A DNA stretch of 55,325 nucleotides from Haplomitrium mnioides (Eukaryota; Marchantiophyta; Haplomitriopsida; Calobryales): assembly GCA_049999725.1 (NCBI GenBank), contig JBNGIS010020695.1, forward strand, positions 1 to 55,325, given 5' to 3'. Under the pieces are notes generated by a model. The model did not search any database and was not told the origin of the DNA. It worked only from the letters and a program-made list of their open reading frames with translations. Numbering within the stretch: position 1 is the stretch's first letter; each line of letters starts with the position of its first letter. Shown here one piece after another: positions 11,201 through 23,073 of this stretch. The position numbers and the translations under genes were made by a program.

Positions 11201-13873
11201 AGTATTCTCATTCAAAATGCGCATTTGGACAAAAGTTTTGTTGTGAATATCATGGTAAAATCTACTATGAGTCTCATTGGGTATCCAATCTCTACCTTAA
11301 AGAAGTTTTGGTTGCCTCTCAAGCTTGCCAATGGCCATGAAATTGTTCCACTTGGTATCTCAAAAAATATTCCTATATTATTTGTTGATAAAGAATACCT
11401 TGTCTACTATAGTGTGATGAGCATGCTCTAGAGAAACCAATACCTATTACTTCTTGGTCGTCCTTGGCTGAAACAAAGTTGCGCACAAATGGACTTTTTG
11501 CAAGAACTCTAACCATCGGTCCACCTAACAATTGGGTTGTCCATTCATTATACATACATACACCATTTATTTCAAACTCAAAACTTCATGACATTTTTGA
11601 TTACTTATCTCTAGTTAAAATGTTGCTAATCTATTTTAGTTCCTCAAGATGAATTTTTGGATGAGTGTAATTTCTTACACTTTCTCTTTCCTTCATACAA
11701 TATAGTAGATGTGATCTTCTAGAACCATCCTGTCATTCCAAAGAAATATGAAAGTTTGAAAGTCTACAATTGTCTTCCAGGCAAGTACCAAAAGTTGTTC
11801 CTTGCTCTAATTTATAAATACATTGATATATTTACTTGGGAGTATGACATGCATAATTCTCTCCAACTTTTAGTATAAGATTCAACTACACTCTAATTTG
11901 CAATTGTAGGCCTCATTATTATATGAATCCCAAATATTTTGAATTAGTCCAGGCCGATATTTCAAAAATGTTGAATGCGGGTATAATCTCTCATGTTGGC
12001 CTCACTAATTGGGTTTCTTTGATTGTGGTCATTCCAAACCTGATGGATTGGTTTGCACTTGTCAAGATTTCAAAGGCCTTAATGCAACTATGACTAAATG
12101 GCTTCCCTTCACTACCTTTCTCTTATTGATTGGGATATTATCTTCTTGGTCATGGTTGATAATCCTTCTACTGCGACATGTGTTGTACTTGCTCAAATGA
12201 TCGTGAATGTCTCATACACTACACAGACAAATAGCTAAGCCTTGCTAAACACAATTATAGTGTAATTGAAGTAGAGGCCCTCAAAATAATCTATGTCATT
12301 CAAAAATTCCAACATTACTTGTTGGGCTACAAATTCAATTTCGTAGTGGACCATGATTGTCTAAAGTACATCATCAACAAGTGCACTTTAACAAGTCAAT
12401 TACTTCAATGGGTTCTATTACTTCAGGAATTTAACTTTACAATTCAAGTATGTCTTAGAGTCCACCATGGCAATTGTGATCTCTAATAAAGAGACCTTCG
12501 CAATCTTGATCATAATTCTATGGATCACCGCTTTCTTGACTTGTGAGTTTCAACAATTGATTTGTTACTTTCTCTTGACCTTGTCAACAAACACCCTTTA
12601 GTTCAACTATCGGCTCATCTCTGGTATACTCGATTAGTCTCCTTCCTTACTAATGGCAATATATTGTCCAAACTTCAACCAGATAAGATACGATTCTTTA
12701 TAGGAACCACCGCTTCTTACACTATTTTCTCTAGTCTTCTCTACCAAATTGGAGTAGATGGCTTCCTAAAATGTTTCCTGATACCTCCCTAGACTTCTCA
12801 AGTTCTCTATGGATGCTATATATATGCTTGTGGTGGTTATTTTGCTAGAAAATCTATTGCGCTGAAAATACTTTGTTTTGGATACAGATGGCCAACTCTA
12901 TTTGCATATTCTCATCAATTCACAAGGACATACCATGCTTACTAGAGAACCTATTGCCCAAAAAACACGATGAAATGCCTTTGACTCCCATCCTTCTACT
13001 TTTCGCTTTTGAAAAATGGGGCCTAGATTTTATTGACCAAATTTATCCTCCTTCATGAAGCTGTTGTAACTAATATGTACTAGATATGACAAATTGTGTT
13101 TCCAAATGGGCTGAAGCTATTTCCCTTCTTGTCGACAATGCTGGATTTGTGGTTTCATTTCTCTACAAATACAGTCTTACCAGATTCGACTCTCTGCTAG
13201 AACAAGTTAGTGATAAGGGTACGCATTTTCTCAACAATGTAATCAGTTCTTTTACAACTTTTTATTCCATCCACCATAAGACATTGATTCCCTATCATCC
13301 TCAAGCCAATGGACAAGACAAAATCTACGAACAAAGTTCTAGAATTGATTCTTACTAAAATGGTTTTGGCTCATCGATTTGATTGGGATGAACATCTACC
13401 TGCTGCACTTTGGGCCTACAGATCAATGAAAAAGACATCCACTAAACATACGCCCTTTCATCTCATCTATTGTGAGGAGAAATTGCTTCTAATTGAAATT
13501 CAAGTATACTCTTTGTGCCTAGCAATCGTATACACACTCACTTCTTGGGAATCACTATAGCATAGACTTGCTACTTTGAAACAACTTACCAAAGATAGAT
13601 TGACTACTTCTACCTTACTATTCTCATATCAACTTCAGGTGAAACGCAAACATGACAAACATATCAAGGACAAATTATTTCAAGTCAATGATTTAGTTCA
13701 AGTTTTCAATATGCGATTTTTTTGGGTTTGCTTCTAAGTTCACGACACACTAATAGGGACCATATAAAGTTACACATGTTCATACACATGGATATCTTAG
13801 TCCAAAGACTCTTGATGGTGCTTACTTTGTTGCACTAGTCAATGTGAATCATATTAAATTATATTTTATATGA
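11201..13873 (+). pseudogene. pol: Ty3/gypsy pol remnant C
   Basis: This is a decayed plus-strand Ty3 polyprotein. A protease-like part lies at 11225-11460 (LANGHEIVPLG, then LLLGRPWL read in broken frame). The RT N-terminal part lies at about 11930-12150 (SKPDGLVCTCQDFKGLNATM). RNase H follows at about 12240-12460 (NYSVIEVEALKIIYVIQKF-type reading). The integrase runs from about 12890 to 13560 (EKWGLDFIDQI, VSDKGTHFLNN, IPYHPQANGQ, AALWAYRSMKKTS). A C-terminal block ends VNHIKLYFI at the stop near 13871. Between the first RT block and RNase H the catalytic palm with YxDD is missing. There is no chromodomain. LTRs were not found. Confidence 0.85.
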
Positions 13874-14517
13874 GTTTGTAACTTTGTCTTTACATTTTCT
13901 ATGCTTTCGAGTTTTATCATCATACTCTTGTTATGTATTTTTCTATATTGTTAGTTCTCTGTTGTCTTTCTTCTAATTTTTTGAATTTTCTAATTTTGGT
14001 TCTAGCTTGATAGTATTTCTTCTTTCATATGTTCGTAAGAGACCCTCACAACTTAAACTAGAGGATCTACTACAACAAAAGATGAAGTTCAACACAAGAT
14101 TAAAGAGCATTCAACCAAACAAATTGGAGCTCAAAATAACCTGCATCAACTCAACATTCACTTAGAAAAGACTTCCAAAAGCAATACAAACACAAAGGAG
14201 CAATACTAACAAACTATAGGAATTTTGAGTGAGTAGAATTTATCTACTAGAAAATATATGTAGTAGATTTAGATTTTGAACATCTTTCATGTTTAATAAA
14301 GAGTAAAATGATCATATGAACAGAATTCAAGCCATCAAAACTCTCAAATGACACTTTGAAGACAAAGAACGAAAAAATCTATTAAAAAAATACATGTTCT
14401 TTATGGTTGTGTTTATATAACTTTTATGTGAAGTCGTGTTTTTAGTTTTGATTCTGCTATGTTAGTTGAACTGAATTTAAACCAAGTAGCAAATATAAAA
14501 AGAGGAAGAAATAGAAG

Positions 14518-14602
<85 letters not shown>

Positions 14603-15117
14603 CCCTTTAAAATCTCGCTATTTCGAAGCTCTCTTGCTTCGATCTTTATCAAGACTATGGAAAATCTTGTACTACTTCCTTGATGCGCCACTCTATAGTT
14701 GAGATGAGAGAAAGGATTACAATGTCGATTGTAGAGATAATGGTGGGAAGATAAAAACAAAGATATAGAAAGATTGAGTAGAAGCGTTGAGAAGAACTAG
14801 CATAGAACTGACAATTGAAGTATAATTGATGTCAGTGATTATGAAAGAGGTTAATTAGAAGATGGAGTGAGATTGTAATATTGTTCATGAGGCGACTAGA
14901 TAAAAATGAAAGCAAGATTAAACAAAAATACAAATTATAAGCTAGAAGAGTTGGTCTACGTGAAGAAATACAAATACATATTGATAAAGCAGAGTTTTTA
15001 GAGAGAAAGATCAAGTGTGGAAGACTTGTGCTATCAAGAAATATCCCAAAAGAATTGCAAAGAGTCATAAAGCAAACTATCTTGCAAGCTTGATCAACTT
15101 TTGTTGTTAATGAGATG
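13874..15117. other. Stretch without recognisable gene
   Basis: AT-rich sequence lies between Ty3 remnant C and chromovirus A. It holds a long TA microsatellite and no recognisable coding domain. A minus-strand open frame of 100 codons at 14832-15134 shows no known motif. Confidence 0.55.
14519..14600. repeat. (TA)n microsatellite
   Basis: About 82 bp of alternating TA is interrupted once by AAAA near 14554. The tract is self-complementary and could extrude as a cruciform. Isoleucine-tyrosine open frames across it on both strands are artefacts. Confidence 0.97.
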
Positions 15118-15793
15118 TGTAATAGTATAAGCATGATGTTGTGCTATTTAGAAGAAAAAAAAGAGGAGTAAAGAAAGTAGTAGAGGGTCACTTTTAGGGT
15201 TGAAATCATTTTAATGTTCCTTGCTTTTGAAGTTACTTTAAGTGAAGTGGTATATGGTCAATTTTAGGGTTGAAATTGGAAGTGACTTGTAAGAGAAGAA
15301 ATGTGATAGTACAAGCACGATGTTGTGCTATTTATAAGAAAAATAGAGAGAAGTGAAGAAAGTGGTATGGTCACTTATAGGGTTGAAATTGGAAGTGACT
15401 TGTAAGTCAAGAAATGTAATAGTACAAGCATGATATTGTGTTAGTTATAAGAAAAAAAAAGGAGTGAAGGAAAAGATAGGGGCTTAATTTTAGGGTTGAA
15501 GTCATTTTAAGATTACTTGCTTTTGAAGCTACTTTAAGTGAAGTTGTATATGGTTACTTTTGGGGTTGAAATCGGAAGTGACTTGTAAATGAAGAAATAG
15601 GGATGTCACCTTCTTCTATTGTATAGATAGAAGGGCTTCATAGCCCCACTCCTCACTCTGGAGTTCATCTCAAATCACTTGGGTTCTTTGCTACTTGGCT
15701 TTTGCTTGCCTTATTCGCATTTGGTTGAAGAACTTTAAAAGAGTTCACTACAAGTTCTTAGTCATTTGGATTTGGTTCTTGAGTTCTTTTACA
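15118..15793 (+). repeat. 5' LTR of chromovirus A with repeated U3 segment
   Basis: It starts TGTAATAGTATAAGC and ends TTTTACA, like the LTRs of elements B and G, but is about 676 bp against about 385-420 bp for those. The extra length comes from tandem repetition of the U3 start: the TGTRATAGTACAAGC...GTGACTTGTAAG block begins at about 15118, 15298 and 15416. A TATA-like TATAGATAG lies at 15622-15630, in the position of the TATAAATAG of B. No 3' partner is found, since the element is truncated. Confidence 0.8.
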
Positions 15794-15829
15794 TTGAAAT
15801 TAGAGCTACTGTTCTTTTTGGTGGTGAGT

Positions 15830-16978
15830 TACATGGAGTGAAAGAAAGAGCAACTTTTTGAGAAAAGAAAAGTTATGAACAATTTCCAATGCCAAAAGCA
15901 TATGATGTGAAGATGGTTTGTCATACATCTCAGAACCTCATATTTGATTGCGAGCAATATTTTGAAGCTACAAACATTAGAGAAGATGTTCAACCAATTT
16001 TGTTTGCGGCAAGTCAATATGAATAAGTCGCAAAAACTTGGTGGAGGTATCAAATAGAACAAGCACAACATGGATTTGTTGCTCCTATTGTTTCTTGGTG
16101 TGAATTCAAAGAAGCGGTGATTTTAAGATTTAGGGTTGTTAATGTTTCAATAGTAGCAAGAGATCAATTGGTTGAATTGAAGCAACTTGGTATAGTGAGA
16201 AGCTATATTACACATTTTCAAGATACAATTATGTAAATTCCGAATATAAGAGAAGAAGAAGCACTAGACCGCTTTGTTTGGAGATTGAAGCCTCGCACAA
16301 GAATGGAAATTACAATGTAAAAGTCTGCTCAATTAGAAGAAGCAATGTGCATGGCGAAGCAACATGACTCATTACTTAACACTATAGAAGTTAGACAAGG
16401 TCTTCAACCATTCAAACAACATAATTAGAACTTTACAAGCTCTAATGGAATTAAAATTTCAACAAGAATTTGAAACACCTTGTTCCATCTTGATGGTCTG
16501 ATTGAGAAGCATTTTTGTAGAATGTTGGTGGATAGTTGAAGTTCTAAAACTTTTATGCCACTATGTTTTGCTAAGATCATCAAAGAAAAATTTAAGCCTA
16601 TCAAAGGGAGTGTTGTGATTATAGTTGGAGGCCAAAAGCCTCATGTTTTTTGCTCTCAAAAGCCATTCCTTTTAAGGATTGGAAAAGAGTATGCAGAATT
16701 AATGCAATTTAGTATTGCACTTGTATAATATGACATTTTTCTAGGGTTTCCTTGGTTTGAGAATCAAGCTACTCAATTTGATTGAGCACAACGACAGATT
16801 CAAGTTGCCTTACAAGATAGGAAGTTTTTTTTAGGGTATTCGATATCGTTGGTGAAGAACACTAAATTAGTTGAGCATGCTAATTCAATGGAGCAAGAGT
16901 TGCATATCTTAGCTGTTTGGATCAAGCTCATCATAGACTTGAGTGAGGAGGGACGAAAAAGTGCACTTATATCAAGCC
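15830..16978 (+). pseudogene. gag: Chromovirus A gag and protease remnant, truncated
   Basis: The sequence aligns with element B. Gag segments such as the FDCEQYFEATNIRE block at about 15945-15990, an EEALDR-type block near 16250 and an EEAMCMAKQHD block near 16340 are visible. They are followed by a protease-like RMLVD(S)-type site near 16520 and a MTF-LGFPWF block near 16730. Many stop codons and small deletions break it, including loss of the first part of gag right after the ATG at 15833. Homology to B ends at about 16978, just before RT; the rest of pol and the 3' LTR are absent. Confidence 0.8.
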
Positions 16979-17484
16979 CTTCTCTCCATTTTTAACACTT
17001 TGAGATGCAATTTCAGAGAGAAATGGTGACACGTTATCACATGGCTCTTTTGTGAGATGGCTCTTAGACCATCTTTACCACTATTACATCTTACTAGCAC
17101 TATATGTACACATTTTACTCAATAAAACCCCCAAGTAAACCCTTCCCTACTCGACATTCAATTTGTAGTTTTATCATGTTTTGTGAGGAGAACTAGTTAT
17201 ACCCTTGTTGCCCTTTCACCTCTCAGCAACTAGATAATTAATGCCAATGTGAGGTCTAATTTATTGCAGAGTTTAGCTCTAGTCACTCCAAGGGCTTTGG
17301 AGACTTTGACAGACCATGCTCCAAAATGTAGCTACTATGACTACACTCTAATCTAGGGACTTCACAATTCTATAATCTAAAGCCAAGCAAACTCTTTGTA
17401 TGGTGTGCTCAAAATTCTCTACCATTTGTAGCTCCAATACCTTGCTCACTATCTGTTTTGCAACCTTTGTAACTAATACTGATG
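16979..17484. other. Unassigned sequence, left flank of element B
   Basis: No gene was recognised. Together with 22155-22680 it forms the sequence into which element B inserted. It may be the remains of another element, but I found no domain or repeat partner. Confidence 0.5.
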
Positions 17485-17903
17485 TATAATAGTACAAGCA
17501 TGAGGTTGCGCTATTTAAAAGAAAATAGAGAGGAGTAGAGGAAGTGGTAGAGGGTCACTTTTAGGGTTGAGATAAGATTACTTGCATTCGAAGTCCCTTT
17601 TAGAGTTTTAAAGGTTGAAATTAGAAGTGACTTCTAAGTGATTAATTTTAAGGTTGAAATTAAAAGTGACTTATAAGTGAAAAAAGAGGAATGACACTTT
17701 CTTCTCTTGTATAAATAGAAGAGCTAAATAGCCGGACTCCTCATTCCGGAGTTCTTTTCGAATCACTTAGGCTTTTTGGTTGCTTTGCTTTTGTTTTCAC
17801 TCTTGGTTATAGCTTTGGTCTTGAGTTGCCTTTGGTTGAAATTTGTATTAGAGTTTACATTGAGTTCTTACTCGTTTAGATTGGGTTCTTGACTTCTTTT
17901 ACA
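17485..17903 (+). repeat. 5' LTR of chromovirus B
   Basis: It runs from TATAATAGTACAAGCATGAGG (the first G of TG is mutated to A) to TTTTACA, about 419 bp. It aligns with 21735-22154. A TATA box, TATAAATAG, lies at 17710-17718 about 190 bp before the LTR end. The sequence TGGGTATCAAG directly after it (17904-17914) resembles a tRNA-iMet primer-binding site (TGGTATCAGAGC) with mismatches. Confidence 0.85.
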
Positions 17904-17944
17904 TGGGTATCAAGTTACAATTCTTTTTGTTGGTGGTGAGTTAC

Positions 17945-18663
17945 ATAGAGAATCAAGAGGCGATGGTTCAAGCAATGGAGCAATAGCTTGAACATCTTTC
18001 ATGTATTTTGGAAGTGGGAATGAAAGAAAGAGCAACTTTTCAAGAAGAAAAGAGTTATTTGCGATTTCTAAAGCGAAAAGCATTTGTTGGGAAGATAGTT
18101 TGTGGTGTATCTAAGAACTTCATATTCGATTGTGAGCAGTATTTTGAAGCTACAAACATTAGAGGAGATAGTCGAAAAATTCTATTTGCGGCAAGTCAAT
18201 TAGAAGGAGTTGCAAAGACTTGGTGGAGATATCAAGTAGAATAGGCATAACATGGATTTGTTGCTCCTATTGTTTCTTGGTTTGAGTTCAAAGATGTGGT
18301 GATTTCAAGATTTTAGATTGTAAATGCTTCAAAAGTAGCAAGAGATTAATAAGCTGAATTGAAGCAACTTGGTACAATAAGAAGATGCACTATATATTTT
18401 TATGATACAATTATGCAAATTTTGGATAAAAGAGAAGAAGAAGCGCTAGACCGCTTTGTTCGAAGATTGAAGCCTTACATGAGAATGGAAGTTACTATTA
18501 GACAACCTACTCAATTAGAAGAAGCAATGCATATGGCAGAGAGGCATGACTTATTACCTTCAACTACAGAAGCTAGGTTGTGTTCTCAACTATTCGAACA
18601 ATGTACTCAAAACCTTGCAAGCTCCAATGGAATTAGAATTTTGACAAGAATTCAAGGTACTTA
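17945..18663 (+). pseudogene. gag: Chromovirus B gag
   Basis: The gag reading begins where relative G has ATGGAGAATCAAG; here the start codon is ATA (17945). Blocks follow in order: EHLSCILEV, FDCEQYFEATNIRGDSRK, LEGVAKTWWRYQVE, EEALDRFVRRLKPYMRMEV and LEEAMHMAERHD. These are typical of the plant retrotransposon gag domain that forms the particle. Stops occur at 18241 and at several points to 18350. No intact zinc knuckle was seen. Confidence 0.82.
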
Positions 18664-18985
18664 GTTCTATCATACTAGTATGATTGGGGACCAATCTTGT
18701 AGAATGTTGGTGGATAGTGGGAGTTCCAAAAAGTTTATGTCACTACGTTTTGCTAAGATAATCAAAGAAAAAAATTTAGGCCTATCAAAGGGAGTGTTGT
18801 GATTATGGTTGATGACCAAAAGCATGACGTATTTTGCTCTCAAAAGCCATTCCTTCTAAGGATTGGTAAAGAGTACGAGAAATTAATGCAACTTGTTATT
18901 GCATGTTTATAATATGACATCATTTTAAAGTTGCTTTAGCTTGAAGATTGATCCGCTCAATTTGATTAGTCACAACGATATATTC
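18664..18985 (+). pseudogene. Chromovirus B protease
   Basis: Aspartic protease remnant. The catalytic D-S-G reads MLVDSGSS with D at 18713-18715, followed by a MVDDQKHDVF-type block and a degraded LGLP-W end near 18930. Frameshifts break the second half. In intact relatives this enzyme cleaves the Gag-Pol precursor. Confidence 0.75.
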
Positions 18986-19029
18986 AAGTTACCTTATAAG
19001 GTAACAAATTTCTTTTAGGGTGTTCTACA

Positions 19030-19765
19030 CCATTGGTGAAGAAGCCTGAATCAGTTCAACATGTTAATTTAGTGGAGCAAGAGTTGTCTATAATTGCTAT
19101 TTGGATCAAACCCATTATGGACTTGAGAAAGGAGGGAGGAAAAAGCGCGCCTACCTCAATGATAGATGATATTTTGAAGAAGTTTGCAGATGTGTTTTTG
19201 AAGAGTTTTCCAAAAGAGCTACTACATGATCGAGGAATGCCTTTTTTGATTGAGTTGATACTAGAAAGTACTCTTAAAAATTGACATATATATCGATTAT
19301 CACCACAATAAGTAGAGGATCTTTGAAAGACATTGACAAATCTTCTTGAAAAGGATTCTATTTAACATAGTACTTTGCTTTAGGGAGCTTCAGTATTCTT
19401 TGTGCCAAAAAATATGGTGGATTTTTTTCTTTTTACAGATTATCGAGGCTTGAACAATCAAACAATGGAAAATGCCTATTCTCTACCTCGTATTGATGAT
19501 TTTTTGGATCAATTAAGTGGTGCGAGATTCTTTTCTAAGTTGGATCTTCAAAGCGGTTATTGAAAAATTCCTATCAAGCCAAGTGATGTGCTAAAGACAA
19601 CTTTTTATACAAGATATGAGCATTTTGAGTAGAAGGTTCTTACATTTGGCCTTACTAATACTCCAACAATATTCATAGATCAAATGCATTGAGTTTTTGA
19701 TGGTTTATTGAATAAGTCAATAGGAAAAGAGGCAAAGTTTCAATGGACGACCAAAGAGCAAGAGG
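19030..19765 (+). pseudogene. Chromovirus B RT, catalytic core deleted
   Basis: The reverse transcriptase remnant has a FFLFTDYRGLNNQTMENAY-type block, LPRIDDFLDQLSGARFFSKL, palm motif A (KLDLQSGY, 19540s), and then TFGLTNTPTIFIDQMH and FDGLL. Directly after FDGLL (about 19710) the sequence jumps to KEAKFQWTTKEQEAF, which normally lies well beyond the YxDD box. The YxDD catalytic aspartates and the thumb are therefore missing. Stops at 19561 (TGA) and 19630 (TAG) stand where relatives have tryptophan. Confidence 0.82.
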
Positions 19766-20170
19766 CATTTCAATGAGTCACGGATGTGGTGTCTTCTCGT
19801 CCAATTCTACAATTGTATGATCCAAATGCACATTGTATGGTTGATTTTGATGCCTTTAATTTTGTTGTTGGAGCAATGTTTCAACAAGAGTTTGAGGATG
19901 GACTTCATTTGAATGCCTTCATATTACGCTGGCTAAATGCAGTGGAGAGAAATTATTCTGCAAGGGATAGAGAGAAATTGGCAATGGTTTATGCTACTTA
20001 GAATTTGAGACACTATCTTTTAGGAAGGCGCGTACTCATACGCACCAATGACAAGCCCTTGCTGCAATCAATTCACTTGGAAAATATGACGAGTCATCAT
20101 CATCGATGGGAAGATTAGCTACATCTCTTTGATATCAAGTTGGAGTATAAGACGAGAAGGTTCCATACCA
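19766..20170 (+). pseudogene. Chromovirus B RNase H
   Basis: The RNase H domain reads HCMVDFDAFNFVVGAMFQQ, then LNAVERNYSARDREKLAMVYAT, then LRHYLLGRRVLIRTNDKPLL and LFDIKLEYK. This is the Ty3 RNase H order with the first catalytic D in VDFDA. A stop TAG at 19999-20001 replaces an expected tryptophan, as does TGA at 19774-19776. Confidence 0.82.
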
Positions 20171-21734
20171 TTCTTTATGCATTCTCACAAAGACCGAATA
20201 ATCATCTAAACACATTGGAGGTTGCAAATGTTAGTATGCTGCATCTTGATGAAGCAACCAATGAAGCCTTTTCACAAAAGTTATATGGAGATGCCTTCTT
20301 TGATCTTGTTAAGGCATGTTGGCAGTCAAAGATAGTGAGGATCATTCTTTTTCCATTCGGGAGTATATTCTCTATCAAGGCTATCAAATATATGTTCCAT
20401 ATAATTATGCATTTCGAATGGCTCGTTTACAAGAAGCACGTGACATTCCAATCTCTAGGCATCTTGGGATAGATCAGACTATACAATTGCTTCAACGCAC
20501 TTGGTGGTGGCCAAACCTAGCTCGAGATGTTTGGGGCTTTGTTCGTTCTTATGAGAGTTGTCAATGAAACAATGTTTCAAATCAAAAACCACAAGGTCTT
20601 CTTCAACTATTACTGATTCCTACTACTCGGTGGTAACATGTAAGTTTAGATCTTGTCTTTTTGCTTCCAACCATGCCTCTTGGGTTTATTGCCATTCTGG
20701 TGTTTGTGGATAAGCTAAGCAAACAAATTCATCAAGCACCGATAGTAGATATAGTGGATGCTTTACAATTGGCAAATTTTTAATTTGATACAGTCTTTTG
20801 ATATTATAGAATACCAAAGGTATTAATATCTTATAGAGATCCATGATTCATTAGAAAATTTTAGCGATAGTTGTTCACACTTTTTGGTACCAAACTCTCT
20901 ATGTGTACAGTTTATCATAGTGAAATAGATGGGCAACTGAACGCACAAATCACACTATAGAGAATATGCTTCAAGTGTTTATCAACGTTCATTACACATA
21001 TTGGGATAGTTTTTTTACTAAATGTGGAGATTGCATACAACAACTCCAAACAAACAAGTAGTGGATTTTCTCCTTTCTTTCTTAATTCTGGTCAACATCC
21101 TCTTATTCCAGATGATTTCCTTTCTCCTTTCTCTTCTAATGTTTTAAGCCTTTCTACCTTTCAGTCTCATTTATCTTCCTCTTTGCAAGATGTCTGAAAC
21201 CATATTCTTCTTATTGCTCTAAATTGGCAAAAAAATATGCCAATAAACAACGTCATGAATTTTTAATGTTTTAGGTAACCAAGTTATGTTTTCTACTCAT
21301 GATCCCCTTTTGTCTATAGATTCTCAAGTCTGTAAGTTATCTCCAACTTGGATTGGTCAATTCTCAATTTCTCATGTTATTTCTTCTGTTGCATACAAAA
21401 TTGATTTTCCTCTCTATATAAAGATTCATCATGTATTTGTAAACTTAAACCTTTTGTTTCTAGTCCATCTTCTTTTCTAATCGTGCTCAAATTCTTCCTC
21501 CACCTATTGTTCTTGATAATCATAAAGAATATGAAGTGGACTATATTTTGGTTATGCAAGTTCTCAAATGTAGACAACGTTCTCAAGTTTAGCATAAATT
21601 TTTGTGGAAGGGATATTTGCTGAATGATGCTACTTCGAAACCATGTTCTAATCTTGAGAATTCTCAAGAAGATATTTGATTTTTTGAAATTGCCAATCAT
21701 GATAATGGCGTTATCAATTAGAAGGCAGAGATTA
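20171..21734 (+). pseudogene. Chromovirus B integrase and chromodomain
   Basis: The integrase zinc region reads HLGIDQTIQLLQRTWWWPNL with VRSYESCQ (first C of the pair lost) at about 20455-20567. The core is broken up at about 20640-21060. An AYNNSKQTSSGFSPFF block follows at about 21035, then SPTWIGQFSISHVISSVAYK at 21330-21395. After that come a PPPIVLDNHKEYEV start and LWKGYLLNDATSKPCSNLE at about 21500-21660, which together form a chromodomain. In chromoviruses this C-terminal domain directs integration to chromatin marks. Several frames are used, and it is not translatable. Confidence 0.82.
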
Positions 21735-22154
21735 TGTACAAGTACAAGCATGAGGTTGGGCTATTTTAAAAAACATAAAGAGGAGTGAAGGAAGTGGTGG
21801 AAGGTTACTTTTAGAGTTGAGATAAGATTACTTGCATTTGAAGACAATTTTAGAGTTTTTAAGGTTGAAATTAGAAGTAACTTCTAAGTGATCAATTTTA
21901 GGGTTCAAATTAAAAGTGACTTGCAAGTGAAGAAAGAGGGATGAGACATTTTTCTCTTGTATAAATAGAAGGGCTTGATAGTCTAACACCTCATTGTGGA
22001 GTTCCTCTCAAGTCACTTGGGCTCTTTGGTTGCTTGGTTTTTGTTTTTGCTCTTGGTCTTGGCTTGGGACTTGAGTTGCCTTTGGTTGAAGAACTTTATT
22101 AGAGATCACTATGAGTTCTTACTCATTTGTATTGGGTTCTTGAGTTCTTTTACA
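21735..22154 (+). repeat. 3' LTR of chromovirus B
   Basis: It runs from TGTACAAGTACAAGCATGAGG to TTTTACA, 420 bp, matching 17485-17903. The TATA box TATAAATAG lies at 21960-21968. Confidence 0.87.
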
Positions 22155-22680
22155 CGATGCCTCCCTCGAGTATTATTCTCAACAATGCAACTCTACACTC
22201 ACACACACTAAATTAGATTCACCTCTATTTTCTAGAGGGCTTGGATTTCTTACTCTCCAGCTAAAGAGATGGCGCTCTTCGCCACTAGTAACCACACTTC
22301 ACCCTTGTCACCCCTCCTACCGTGCACTCACTTTCAAAGAGATGGAAGCCTCTAGGCTTGCATGCAATGGTCAGAGAACCAATCTATGAATATTGAATTG
22401 GCCTTACATCACTTATGGGGTGCTATACTTTGCTAGAGCTGACCTTTTGTGGTTGATAGAGGGGATAGTCTTAGTGGATGATGTAGTTTTCAAGTGAAAC
22501 CTTTGCTTGTTGGGCTTCTTTTGATAGAGTTATAGCCTACCAACACTAGGTGTGTGGGTGCAAACGACTAAAGAAGTGGCGCTCCTTATGAGTATCCCTA
22601 TTGCTTGGGAAAATCCACCCCACACTAGAGCCTCTTGCTCTTAGTTAGGTCCACCTTGTCGATCCAGATTCCCTCTCTAA
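22155..22680. other. Unassigned sequence between elements B and G
   Basis: Right flank of B and left flank of G. No gene or known repeat was recognised; short ACACAC and GAGATGG-type motifs only. Confidence 0.5.
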
Positions 22681-23073
22681 TGTAAAAGAACTCAAAGATC
22701 AATTTCCAAATAAGTAACACTTCAAGATAAAGTTACATAAGTCAAGGCCAATAAGCAAACCAACGCCAAGAGTGCTAGCCAAAGCCAAGCAACCAAAGAG
22801 CCAAACCAAATTGAAAGGAACTTCTGAATGAGGAATGGGGCTAAGAAGCCCTTCTATTTATACAAGAGAAGAGGGTGTCATCCCTCGTTCTTCACTTACA
22901 AGTCACTTCTAATTTCAACTCTAAGAGTGACTCTTTACTAAAAGTGACTCTTTACTAAAAGTGACTTTGAAGGCAAATAATCTTATCTCAACCCTAAAAA
23001 TGACTCTCTACCACTTCTATCACTCATATCTATTTTCTTTTAAATAGCACAACCTTTTTCTTGTACTATTATA
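22681..23073 (-). repeat. 3' LTR of chromovirus G
   Basis: About 393 bp, aligning with 34407-34790. On the plus strand it begins TGTAAAAGAACTCAAAG and ends CTTGTACTATTATA. The minus-strand TATA box (TATAAATAG) lies at 22854-22862. Confidence 0.87.

Larger units (their letters stand above)
17485..22154 (+). mobile_element. Ty3/gypsy chromovirus B, full length but dead
   Basis: It has two LTRs (17485-17903 and 21735-22154), a primer-binding-like site, gag, protease, RT, RNase H, integrase and a chromodomain, in Ty3 order. Total length is about 4.67 kb, small for plant Ty3 elements. The flanks TGATG (17480-17484) and CGATG (22155-22159) agree at four of five bases, as expected for an aged 5-bp target duplication. 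Coding parts carry many stops, and the RT lacks its catalytic core, so it cannot move on its own. Confidence 0.9.

Noticed and set aside
14459-14760. Tyr-Ile repeat proteins over the TA tract
   Set aside because: Pure microsatellite translation, mirrored on both strands.
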